From positions 1 through 64,000 of the forward strand of contig CAYYGN010000012.1 in NCBI GenBank assembly GCA_964471595.1: a DNA stretch of 64,000 bases, given 5' to 3'. Positions 42,873 through 51,301 of this stretch are shown here, in pieces. The notes beneath the pieces are model-generated. The model ran no database searches, was not told the origin of the DNA, and saw only the letters and a program-made list of their open reading frames with translations. A program made the position numbers and the translations under genes. The DNA is from JAGNXB01 sp964471595. GTDB taxonomy: Bacteria > Bacteroidota > Bacteroidia > Chitinophagales > Saprospiraceae. Positions within the stretch are counted from its first letter, which is position 1. The number at the start of each line of letters is the position of its first letter.

Positions 42873-43886
42873 ATGTACAGATGGCTGGGACTGGTCTGCT
42901 TGATGGTCCTGCATTCCTGCAGGCAGGAGTCCTGGTATCCCACTGAAGATCCGGTCTTATGGCAAGTGCCTCAAGGATTTCCCGCTCCACCTGCCCCTGC
43001 GGATAATACGCCTACGCATGCACGATGGGTTCTGGGAAAAAAGCTGTTTTTCGATCCGGTCATGTCCCGGGACCGGACGGTGAGTTGTGCATCCTGTCAT
43101 TTGCCGGCCTTTTCCTTCAGTGATACGGTGGCGTTCAGCAAAGGCGTTGAAGGAAGGATGGGTACACGCAATGCGCCATCGCTGGCCAATGTCGCCTACC
43201 ATCCTTTTCTCATGCGCGAAGGAGGGGTGCCCACACTGGAAATGCAGGTTGCCGTGCCGGTTCAGGAGCATCACGAAATGGATGACAACCTGGTGTTGAT
43301 CGCTGACCGGTTGAGGGAGGATTCCCTTTATGTGCGCATGGCGCGAGAAGCTTATGACCGGGATCCGGATCCTTACGTCATTACACGGGCCATTGCCGTT
43401 TTTGAAAGGTCTTTGCTGAGTGGCGACAGTCCTTATGACCGATATGTGGCGGGGCATTCCGGTGCGTTGACGGCATCCCAACGACGAGGTATGGCGCTTT
43501 TTTTCAGCGCGAGAACGCAATGTGCCGGATGCCATGGCGGATTTAATTTTACCCATTATTCCTTCAGCAACAATGGGCTTTATGTGGCATACGACGATCC
43601 GGGGCGATACAGGTTGACGGGTCTGGAGGATGATCGCGCCTTGTTCAAAACGCCTTCTCTCCGGAATGTGGCTGTCACGGCCCCTTACATGCATGACGGA
43701 TCCATCCCGGATCTGCGAGCGGTCGTGGAACATTACCGTAAGGGGGGAGCGGGTCACCCCAGGCAAGATGCCCGAGTGCGGCCTTTGGATCTGACGGATG
43801 AAGAGGCCGGTGATCTGGTGGCCTTCCTCCGGGCACTCACCGACGATACTTTTCTGGAAAATCCGTTATTTAGGCATACACCATGA
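42873..43886 (+). CDS. Di-haem peroxidase lipoprotein, MbnH/MauG-like
   Basis: A 337-residue protein with a lipoprotein-like signal (Cys16 in MVLHSC). There are two c-type haem sites: CASCH (72-76) after SRDRTVS, and CAGCHGGFNF (217-221). The late YMHDG (about 272-276) supplies family ligand residues. FFDPVMSRDRTVSCASCH and KTPSLRNVAVTAPYMHDGSIPDL are standard for bacterial cytochrome c peroxidase/MauG relatives. It lacks the PIQDPLEM wording of classic peroxidases (here VAVPVQEHHEM), which fits a MbnH-like modifier better. It starts 3 bases after the MbnP-like gene. Confidence 0.88.
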   Translation: MYRWLGLVCLMVLHSCRQESWYPTEDPVLWQVPQGFPAPPAPADNTPTHARWVLGKKLFFDPVMSRDRTVSCASCHLPAFSFSDTVAFSKGVEGRMGTRNAPSLANVAYHPFLMREGGVPTLEMQVAVPVQEHHEMDDNLVLIADRLREDSLYVRMAREAYDRDPDPYVITRAIAVFERSLLSGDSPYDRYVAGHSGALTASQRRGMALFFSARTQCAGCHGGFNFTHYSFSNNGLYVAYDDPGRYRLTGLEDDRALFKTPSLRNVAVTAPYMHDGSIPDLRAVVEHYRKGGAGHPRQDARVRPLDLTDEEAGDLVAFLRALTDDTFLENPLFRHTP

Positions 43887-44980
43887 TACCATTAACTGTA
43901 ATTTTTCGCCCCTGGTTGGTCTGCTTTCTGGCAGGAATGCTTCTGGTTGGATGTCGTCCTGAAGAAATGAAAGATCCGGTTGAATATGATCCGACGCCCT
44001 ATGTGTTGGAGACGGGTCATTTTCCTGCCCCGCCGCTGGCCGGAGACAATCTTCCTACCCAGGCAGGGGTTCGACTTGGAAGGATGCTTTTTTATGAAAA
44101 ATCCCTGTCCCGGGATGGCAGCATGGCCTGTGCTGACTGTCACCAGCAAACCGCCGGATTTAGCGATTCACGCGTGTTGAGCATCGGGGTTGAGGGATTG
44201 CCGGGTCTGCGGCAATCGATGCCCACCTTCAATCTGGCCTGGCACCGCAATGGCATGTTCTGGGATGGCCGTTCACCGGCCTTGCGCCATCAGGCGCTTC
44301 AACCCATCCAGGACCCATTGGAAATGAACGAAACACTGGAACGTGTCATCCAGAAGCTGAACGACATGCCAATGTATCGCGACCAGTTTGTGCGGGCATT
44401 CGGGGACGACGTGATTACCGAAGAGCGGATTGGTCTGGCGATCGAACAATTCATGGTCACGATCATCTCGCAGAATACCAAATACGACCTGTTTCTGAAG
44501 GGAGAGGTCACGCTGACGGCTGAAGAAGAAAGAGGGCGCCAACTTTTTTTCGGGGAATATGACCCTCAGGGTATCAAAAAAGGGGCTGAGTGTTTCCATT
44601 GCCACGGGGGATTCAATTTTACCAATGACTTGTTCATGAACAACGGACTTGACGCGGAGGCGGATTTTGCGGATCCGGGCCGATTTACCGTAACCGGCAT
44701 GGCCTCTGACATGGCCCGGTTCAAAACCCCCTCCCTCCGGAATATTGCATTGACAGCTCCGTACATGCATGACGGGCGGTTTCCGGATCTTGCATCGGTT
44801 ATTGACCATTACAATACCGGTGTCAAATCATCGCCGACCGTTGATTTTTTGCTGCAGTACAATTTGAATCCCGGCGGGTTGAAACTGGACGCGTCGGACA
44901 AATCCGATCTCATTGCTTTTTTGCATACACTCACGGACACAACCCTGCTGACCAATCCGGCATTCGCCAGTCCCTTTTGA
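43883..44980 (+). CDS. Di-haem cytochrome c peroxidase lipoprotein
   Basis: A 365-residue lipoprotein (lipobox MLLVGC, Cys24) with two haem sites, CADCH (83-87) and CFHCHGGFNF (237-241). The motif HQALQPIQDPLEMNE is typical of bacterial cytochrome c peroxidases, and FKTPSLRNIALTAPYMHDGRFPDLASVI follows the second haem. It overlaps the preceding di-haem gene by 4 bases (ATGA). It may supply peroxide reduction or pass electrons to its partner. Two di-haem proteins for one MbnP-like substrate is unusual compared with the single MbnH known in methanobactin operons. Confidence 0.9.
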   Translation: MIPLTVIFRPWLVCFLAGMLLVGCRPEEMKDPVEYDPTPYVLETGHFPAPPLAGDNLPTQAGVRLGRMLFYEKSLSRDGSMACADCHQQTAGFSDSRVLSIGVEGLPGLRQSMPTFNLAWHRNGMFWDGRSPALRHQALQPIQDPLEMNETLERVIQKLNDMPMYRDQFVRAFGDDVITEERIGLAIEQFMVTIISQNTKYDLFLKGEVTLTAEEERGRQLFFGEYDPQGIKKGAECFHCHGGFNFTNDLFMNNGLDAEADFADPGRFTVTGMASDMARFKTPSLRNIALTAPYMHDGRFPDLASVIDHYNTGVKSSPTVDFLLQYNLNPGGLKLDASDKSDLIAFLHTLTDTTLLTNPAFASPF

Positions 44981-45031
44981 GGAATAATTCCCGGTTCCAT
45001 TTCTTTGCTCACGGATCCCTAAAGGCGTGTT

Positions 45032-45631
45032 ATGGAAGGCGTTTGGTTTTTCTGGGTGGCATTTGGATTGAGTCTGATGGGTTCGCTTCCATTCGGAATG
45101 ATCAATCTCAACATTTTGTCGACGGCCGTTTACCGGGGACGCACGGCAGCCATGATCATGGGATTGGGTGCCGTGGTGACCGAGGGGTGTCAGTTGGTAT
45201 TGATTCTTGCAGGTTACGATCTGCTGTCGGACAATCCCGGCATCGAGCGATGGCTCAGGGCAATTGCGTTTCCTCTTTTTCTCGGATTGGCGATCTATTT
45301 TTTTATGTCCCGACCCAAGGCCGATGTGAAGGAAGAACAAAACGGGACCCCTTTTTGGAAAGGCGTGGGGCTTTCGATGATCAATATCCTGGTGTATCCG
45401 TTTTGGCTGTTTTGGCTGACCTGGCTGGATTTTCCTGTTGAGAACAAAATGCTGTGGACGGCTTTCATTGGCGGTGCAGTTGGCGGCGCCTATTTTTCCT
45501 TGTTGGCTTTCATATTGATGGGCCACGTCATTGCCAGGCAGGGTGGCATGTGGACACGTCACTTGAACCGTTTCATCGCCCTGGTATTCATGGGCCTCGC
45601 CTTGATGGAATTATTCCGTTGGATTTGGTAG
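45032..45631 (+). CDS. LysE/RhtB-family exporter
   Basis: A 199-residue inner-membrane protein with six hydrophobic segments and the family opening FGLSLMGSLPFGMINLNIL (the conserved G-x-x-x-P-G-P-like turn reads GSLPFG). The middle has FWKGVGLSMINILVYPFWLFW. LysE/RhtB proteins export amino acids or related small molecules by exchange with protons; the substrate cannot be told here. It converges with mfd and stands alone. A weak -7-like TTTCTTTG is at 45001-45008. Confidence 0.82.
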   Translation: MEGVWFFWVAFGLSLMGSLPFGMINLNILSTAVYRGRTAAMIMGLGAVVTEGCQLVLILAGYDLLSDNPGIERWLRAIAFPLFLGLAIYFFMSRPKADVKEEQNGTPFWKGVGLSMINILVYPFWLFWLTWLDFPVENKMLWTAFIGGAVGGAYFSLLAFILMGHVIARQGGMWTRHLNRFIALVFMGLALMELFRWIW

Positions 45632-45673
45632 GCACGTACCAGGAACAGGATCTGACAACAAGGGTCTGCCGGA

Positions 45674-48600
45674 TCAGGACATTGTGGTAGTGGACTCGTT
45701 GGTAATGTGTTGCTGCAGGGCAGACAGGATATGGCGGGCCTCCTTAAGGTGGGGGACGCCGTCCCGGGCGGCAATCAGCATTTGGCGGTTTTGTTTGACG
45801 GAAAATCCTGTAGAGGCGTCTGCCATCACGGCCATAAGCCGTTTGAACAAGGGACTGTCATAATAGGACGAACGAGGATTATGAATGAAATAAGCCCTGA
45901 GTTTGCCTTGTCGCAGAGTGAGTCTTTCAAAACCAAGTTCCTTGCAAATCCACCGGAGGCGAAGGCCGTCGAAGAGTTCCTTTACCGGATCCGGAATGAG
46001 GCCAAAACGATCACCGATCATGTCGCTGAAAGCCTGGAGATCTTCCTCGGTTTCGATCTGGTCCAGTTGGGTGTACAGACTGAGACGTTCCTGAATATTG
46101 GTGACGTAGTCATCCGGAATGTGCATTTCCGCGTCGGTGTCAATGGTTACTTCCCGGATCCAGATACGATCCTTCTCTTGTTCCTGGCGGAAGGTTTCGG
46201 CAAAATCTTCTTCTTTGAGTTCCTGAATGGCTTCATCCAGGATACGCTGGTAAGTTTCGAATCCGATCTCTGAAATGAACCCGCTTTGTTCGGCACCGAG
46301 CATATTGCCGGCACCCCGGATGTCGAGGTCCCGCATGGCGATCTGGAATCCGCTGCCGAGATCGGAAAAATCTTCAATGGTTTTGATCCTTTTACGCGCT
46401 TCGGGTGTCAGGACGGACAACGGAGGGTGGATCAAATAACAATAAGCTTTGGTATTTGACCGACCGACACGTCCCCGTAGTTGGTGCAGATCGCTGAGTC
46501 CGTATTGGTGGGCATTATGGATGATGATGGTGTTGGCATTGGGAATATCGAGACCGGTTTCGATAATATTGGTACTGACGAGTACATCGAAGGCGCCTTC
46601 GATAAATGCCGTGAGGGTTTTTTCCAATTGATTGGATTCCATTTGGCCGTGGGCCACGGCGACCCGGACTCCGGGACACATGCGCATGACCATTTCGGCC
46701 GTCTCGCCCAGGCTTTTGACGCGGTTATGAACAAAAAACACCTGCCCGCCCCGGTTGACTTCATATTCGATGACATCCCGGATAAAGGGTTCGTGAAAAA
46801 TCCTGGATTCGGTATGGATGGGCTGGCGATTGGGCGGCGGAGTACGAATGATGGACATGTCACGGGCCGCCATGAGCGAAAATTGCAGAGTCCGTGGAAT
46901 GGGGGTAGCCGTGAGGGTGAGGGTATCCACATTGACTCTCAGGGAGCGCAATTTTTCTTTGGAAGCGACACCAAATTTCTGTTCCTCATCGATAATCAAC
47001 AGACCCAGATCCCGAAAGATGACTTCTTTGGAGAGGAGGGCGTGGGTGCCTATGATCACATCGATGCCGCCGTCCTTGAGATGGTGGAGGATTTGTTTTT
47101 TGTCGGATGCGCTGCGAAAGCGGTTGAGATAATCGACCGTACAACCAAATTCAGCCAGACGGCCGGAAAAGGTGCGGAAGTGCTGCAGGGCAAGTATGGT
47201 GGTAGGAACCAGTACGGCTACCTGCTTTCCGTTGACGACCGCTTTGAAAGCGGCACGGATGGCCACTTCCGTTTTTCCGAATCCCACATCTCCACAAACC
47301 AGACGATCCATGGGATGCGGCTTTTCCATATCCGACTTGACTTCCTGAGTGGCGGTAAATTGGTCGGGGGTGTCTTCGTACAGGAATGAAGCCTCCAATT
47401 CATTTTGAAGATATCCATCCGGGGCAAAGGCAAAACCGGCAGTTGCCCTTCTGCGCGCGTAAAGAGAAATGAGTTCGCGGGCGATATCCTTGACCTTTCG
47501 TTTGGTCTTGGCCTTGAGGTTTTTCCAGGACTCGGATCCCAGTTTACTGAGTTGTGGCTCGGTGCCTTCCTTGCCCACATACCGCGCCAATTTGTGGAGG
47601 GAATTTATCCCTACATACAGGATGTCATTGTTTTTGTAAATGATCCGGACGGATTCCTGGACGTGGCCATTGACCTCGATTTTTTCAAGACCGCTGTACC
47701 GTCCGACCCCATGGTCGATATGGGTGACAAAATCACCGGGACTCAGTTCGCGCAGCATGCGCAGGTTGATGGCCTGATCGCGGGTAAATCCCCTGCGCAA
47801 TTTGAAGGCGTGGAACCGATTGAATATCTGGTGGTCGGTGTAGCAGAGTACTTTGAGTCTGTCGTCAATGAAACCCTGGTGGATGGCTTTGATCACCGGA
47901 TGGATGATGATGCTGGCTTCCAATTCTTCGAAAATCGCATGAAACCGCTCTATCTGGCGGGGGTTGTCGGTGAAAAGAAAAAAGGAATACCCTTTGCGAT
48001 GATGTTCACGCAGGTCCTCGATAAGAAGTTTGAAATTTTTGTTGAAGTGAGGCTGTGGCCTGCCTCCCATTTCCAATTGGATATCCGGCACCATTTCCGG
48101 AGGAAGATTGGCGGTACAAACAAGGCCATAGCGGCTGATCGCGTCGATAATATCTCCGGGTGATACCAAAGGTTTTTCCCTGAAAAAGGCGGCAAGGGTT
48201 TCTTGTTCGCCAGGCAGCAGATCGGGGGTAAAATCAATGGCCTGTCGGTAGGCCGACTCACACCGTTCCAATACAAATACCGGGTCCTCCATCCACAAGG
48301 TGGTCTTGGGCGGGAGGATATCCAGCAGGTTGGTTTTTTGGCCGGGTTCGTATCCGCGGTGGGCATCGGGAATGATATTGACCCGTTCGACGCGCTGACG
48401 GGATAATTGGGTCAGGGGATCGAAAGTGCGGATGCTTTCCACCTCCACATCGAAGAGTTCTACCCTGTAGGGCCATTCATTGCCATAGGAAAAAATATCC
48501 ACGATGCCGCCTCGGATGGAAAACTGTCCGGGTTCGTAAACAAAATCGACTTTTTCAAATCCGTATTCAAGCAATAATTCGAGGGCAAAATCCAGGTCGA

Positions 48601-49060
48601 GATTTTCTCCACGTACGATACTGATCCGGTTTTTTTGGAGCGCTTCCGGTTGGAGGACCTTTTCGATGAGGGCCTCCGGGTAAGTGACCACTATTTCAGG
48701 AACGGGATTTCCTGTACTCAGCTGGTTGACCACCTCGGTGCGCTGCAGCACGTTGTGGCTGCTGATTTCGGCGAAATATCCCGGGCGTTTGAAAGAGTCG
48801 GGGAGCAAACGCACCGGACGGTCCGGCATCAGATTGTCGAGGGTATTTTGCAGATAGGCGGCTTCCTCCTGATCGCGGGCAATCCAGAGGTGCTGTCCGG
48901 GTTGCTGTAGATAGACGGCCAGCAATACGAGGCAGGCTTGTGAACCGGCCAGTTTCTGCAAATGAACGCGGCGTGGGCCGGTTTCATTCAACGCTTGAGC
49001 CAGTTGCCGGATGGTGTCATCCTGTCGGTAGGCGCTGAGAAGTTGATCCAGTTGATCCAC
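45674..49060 (-). CDS. mfd: Transcription-repair coupling factor
   Basis: A 1128-residue protein matching Mfd. It has an N-terminal UvrB-like region (FSIRGGIVDIFSYGNEWPYRVELFD), a CarD-like RNA-polymerase-interaction domain (ELSPGDFVTHIDHGVGRYSGL) and SF2 translocase motifs GDVGFGKTEVA (Walker A), IDEEQKFGV (DEEQ box) and LTATPIPRTLQFSL. IETGLDIPNANTIIIHNAHQYGLSDLHQLRGRVGRS and the C-terminal TRCF domain follow. It removes stalled RNA polymerase and recruits UvrA. The start is a GTG, with an exact -7 element ending 4 bases before it. Confidence 0.96.
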   Translation of the reverse strand: MDQLDQLLSAYRQDDTIRQLAQALNETGPRRVHLQKLAGSQACLVLLAVYLQQPGQHLWIARDQEEAAYLQNTLDNLMPDRPVRLLPDSFKRPGYFAEISSHNVLQRTEVVNQLSTGNPVPEIVVTYPEALIEKVLQPEALQKNRISIVRGENLDLDFALELLLEYGFEKVDFVYEPGQFSIRGGIVDIFSYGNEWPYRVELFDVEVESIRTFDPLTQLSRQRVERVNIIPDAHRGYEPGQKTNLLDILPPKTTLWMEDPVFVLERCESAYRQAIDFTPDLLPGEQETLAAFFREKPLVSPGDIIDAISRYGLVCTANLPPEMVPDIQLEMGGRPQPHFNKNFKLLIEDLREHHRKGYSFFLFTDNPRQIERFHAIFEELEASIIIHPVIKAIHQGFIDDRLKVLCYTDHQIFNRFHAFKLRRGFTRDQAINLRMLRELSPGDFVTHIDHGVGRYSGLEKIEVNGHVQESVRIIYKNNDILYVGINSLHKLARYVGKEGTEPQLSKLGSESWKNLKAKTKRKVKDIARELISLYARRRATAGFAFAPDGYLQNELEASFLYEDTPDQFTATQEVKSDMEKPHPMDRLVCGDVGFGKTEVAIRAAFKAVVNGKQVAVLVPTTILALQHFRTFSGRLAEFGCTVDYLNRFRSASDKKQILHHLKDGGIDVIIGTHALLSKEVIFRDLGLLIIDEEQKFGVASKEKLRSLRVNVDTLTLTATPIPRTLQFSLMAARDMSIIRTPPPNRQPIHTESRIFHEPFIRDVIEYEVNRGGQVFFVHNRVKSLGETAEMVMRMCPGVRVAVAHGQMESNQLEKTLTAFIEGAFDVLVSTNIIETGLDIPNANTIIIHNAHQYGLSDLHQLRGRVGRSNTKAYCYLIHPPLSVLTPEARKRIKTIEDFSDLGSGFQIAMRDLDIRGAGNMLGAEQSGFISEIGFETYQRILDEAIQELKEEDFAETFRQEQEKDRIWIREVTIDTDAEMHIPDDYVTNIQERLSLYTQLDQIETEEDLQAFSDMIGDRFGLIPDPVKELFDGLRLRWICKELGFERLTLRQGKLRAYFIHNPRSSYYDSPLFKRLMAVMADASTGFSVKQNRQMLIAARDGVPHLKEARHILSALQQHITNESTTTMS

Positions 49061-49064
49061 GTCC

Positions 49065-49072
49065 CAAAGGTA
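49065..49072 (-). promoter_or_regulatory. -7 promoter element abutting mfd
   Basis: TACCTTTG on the minus strand, an exact TAnnTTTG match, with only GGAC between it and the GTG start of mfd. This predicts a leaderless mRNA and a promoter independent of the patatin gene upstream. Confidence 0.55.
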
Positions 49073-49093
49073 CCACCCCCCTGCGTTAATGCC

Positions 49094-51301
49094 CTAACGA
49101 GGGATATCCAATGCGGATTCTACGGCCTTCAAAGCCTTCTGGTTGGCCGGGTTTTCCCAGGCCGTCAGAATGTCATGTTTTTCTCTCCGTGTGAGGTGGA
49201 AGGAGAGGGACGGAGGGGGTAGTCCGGACTGAGGCTGGTAGATGAACCGAACAACCCGCAGGGGTGTGTCCCCGAGCGTTTCTTTCAGCAGGCTTGTGCC
49301 GGCATCCTGTTCGAAATCCTGAAACCGCGAGGGTTGCCCCAGAAGCCCAAATGGTTTGAACCACTCTCCGATCCATCCCTGGCGGCGGTCGGATCCGGGT
49401 TCGGGGTCCTTTTCCCAACAACGGATCTGGACCAGGACTACCCCTGATGTATTCCGGCGAATCCATTCGCGGTGTTGCTGGATCAGCCGGACAGCAAGGG
49501 AAGCGCCGTAATTGTCCCGGATACCGGCATCAATGATGTCAATGACCGGATCAGAGGGCATGCTGACGGCGGGCAGGATGTAGGGGAAGGTGGCGTTCAT
49601 CCTAAGCGCCGTGCTGAAAGGCAAATCCATGGGATTCAGATGGCGGAAGAACCGGCCGAAATCAACGGCATCCACGGCAAAGTGTCCGGCAGGGGGATCG
49701 CCATGTGGCGGACGGCACAAATGACTGACGCCTTGCGGACTGATCAGCAAACGCCGACCGTCATGGAGGATGGAGGGTGTAATGAAAAGCAAAGGTATCT
49801 CGCCGTTGGCTTCCGGCTCCCGGTATGCACCCAAACGGGCTGGAAATACGTTGCCCGTATTTTCCATCCATTGGCGCTCGAAATGGAAGCCGCGATCTTT
49901 GATAATCTGTCCGTCCCGTGAGGGTACCGGCGTACCGAAATGGAAAATATCATTGCTGACCAGGCTGAAGGCGACAGAATTGAGGAGGTCAAGGCCGATT
50001 TGATCGAGATACCGGTCATGGGTCCATGACGGAAGCATGCCCTTTTGTTCCCTCCACCACAATTCCCGAAGAAAGGCAAGAGCGAGGACACCTCCCGAAG
50101 CGCCGGTCAGGGCCGCTGTGCGGGTGACCAGTCCTCCGGGTATGGCACGATCGAGTTGCCGGGCCACTTGCATGGTCCACAGGGCGGCCCTGAGGCCACC
50201 CCCACTGGCCGTCACGATCACCAGGGGAGGCAATGGGTTTTCCTGACGTGCCTTCCATGCCTCCAGAATGGATTCCATGGCTTGCCGGTCTTTCCGGATT
50301 GCGGTGGTGTCGAGCAGACTGTCCAGGGCCTCGTTGGTGTAGGCGGGCAGCGGCATCCCTTTCTCCACGGGTCCCATCGGCGCCGTGGGACGCCGGACCG
50401 CCCACCGCCCGCTGGCCCCTTCCAGTACGGCCAGCAGCAAAAGAAATACCATGAAACGCCAGGGTCCGAACCAATAAGAGATGGCGCCGATCATCGCCAG
50501 GCCCACGGACAGAAGGATCAGCAGGGAAGCCCCTGCAGGGATACGGACCCAATCGAGTTCGGCCATACGGCCAAGCAGAATGAGGATTACCATCCCTACT
50601 ACCTGAAGGAACAGCGTATTAAGATGATTTTGCCGGTAAATATCCCTTATGACACCGGTTTCTTCTCCGGTGAGTGTGCGGGTACGCCGGAAGTGCCCTC
50701 GGGCGGAGATATAATTTTCCACCCCCCAGTTTTCTTTGCCCGGATCCCTGTCCTCTCTTTTTTCCATCTGTTTGGACAGGCGATGGCCAAAGTGGTAGAT
50801 GTCTTTATTAGTCAGAGTGAGATACAAAGACAGGATCACCATGATGAGCACACAACCTCCCAGAAAGGCGAGGAGATTCAGAAGGGCTTCCTCACGGCTG
50901 AATCCACCTTCACTGACCTGAATCATTCCTGACAGGATCAGGTAGTGCACGGTCATGGCGAGAGGCAGCAGACTGTTGTTGAAGGAAAAGAGGCGCAGGG
51001 GCCAGGACAGTGTCCCGAGAAAAGGGAATCTGCGGGCATATAGCAGATAGGTGACCAGGTTCCACGTCATCCACAATCCGCCAAAAGTTCCACCCAGAAG
51101 CGAATAGCTCAGCGGAGAGGTCTCTCCGCGATATTCAGGAAGTAAAAGCAGGAGCCGTATGCCGAAAAGGGAAAATACGGCACCGTGCAGGATGAGGACG
51201 ATGAAAATCCAAAACAGGACGAGAATAAAATGCTCCCTGAAGTGAAGGAGCAACAGCCGGAAGGCAAATGAATGAAGGACATTATGGAGCCATCTCTTCA
51301 T
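49094..51301 (-). CDS. Membrane-embedded patatin-like phospholipase
   Basis: A 735-residue protein. The N-terminal 300 residues carry about six to eight membrane segments (FILVLFWIFIVLILHGAVFSL, LLAFLGGCVLIMVILSLYL, LFLQVVGMVILILLG, SLLILLSVGLAMIGAISYW and others). The C-terminal 370 residues form a patatin domain with the oxyanion SGGGLRAALW (about 366-375), the nucleophile Ser402 in TGASGGVLAL, and the catalytic Asp591 in IDAGIRDNYG. This predicts acyl hydrolysis of lipids at the inner membrane. The start MKRWLHNVL overlaps the CNNM gene by 20 bases. Confidence 0.85.
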   Translation of the reverse strand: MKRWLHNVLHSFAFRLLLLHFREHFILVLFWIFIVLILHGAVFSLFGIRLLLLLPEYRGETSPLSYSLLGGTFGGLWMTWNLVTYLLYARRFPFLGTLSWPLRLFSFNNSLLPLAMTVHYLILSGMIQVSEGGFSREEALLNLLAFLGGCVLIMVILSLYLTLTNKDIYHFGHRLSKQMEKREDRDPGKENWGVENYISARGHFRRTRTLTGEETGVIRDIYRQNHLNTLFLQVVGMVILILLGRMAELDWVRIPAGASLLILLSVGLAMIGAISYWFGPWRFMVFLLLLAVLEGASGRWAVRRPTAPMGPVEKGMPLPAYTNEALDSLLDTTAIRKDRQAMESILEAWKARQENPLPPLVIVTASGGGLRAALWTMQVARQLDRAIPGGLVTRTAALTGASGGVLALAFLRELWWREQKGMLPSWTHDRYLDQIGLDLLNSVAFSLVSNDIFHFGTPVPSRDGQIIKDRGFHFERQWMENTGNVFPARLGAYREPEANGEIPLLFITPSILHDGRRLLISPQGVSHLCRPPHGDPPAGHFAVDAVDFGRFFRHLNPMDLPFSTALRMNATFPYILPAVSMPSDPVIDIIDAGIRDNYGASLAVRLIQQHREWIRRNTSGVVLVQIRCWEKDPEPGSDRRQGWIGEWFKPFGLLGQPSRFQDFEQDAGTSLLKETLGDTPLRVVRFIYQPQSGLPPPSLSFHLTRREKHDILTAWENPANQKALKAVESALDIPR

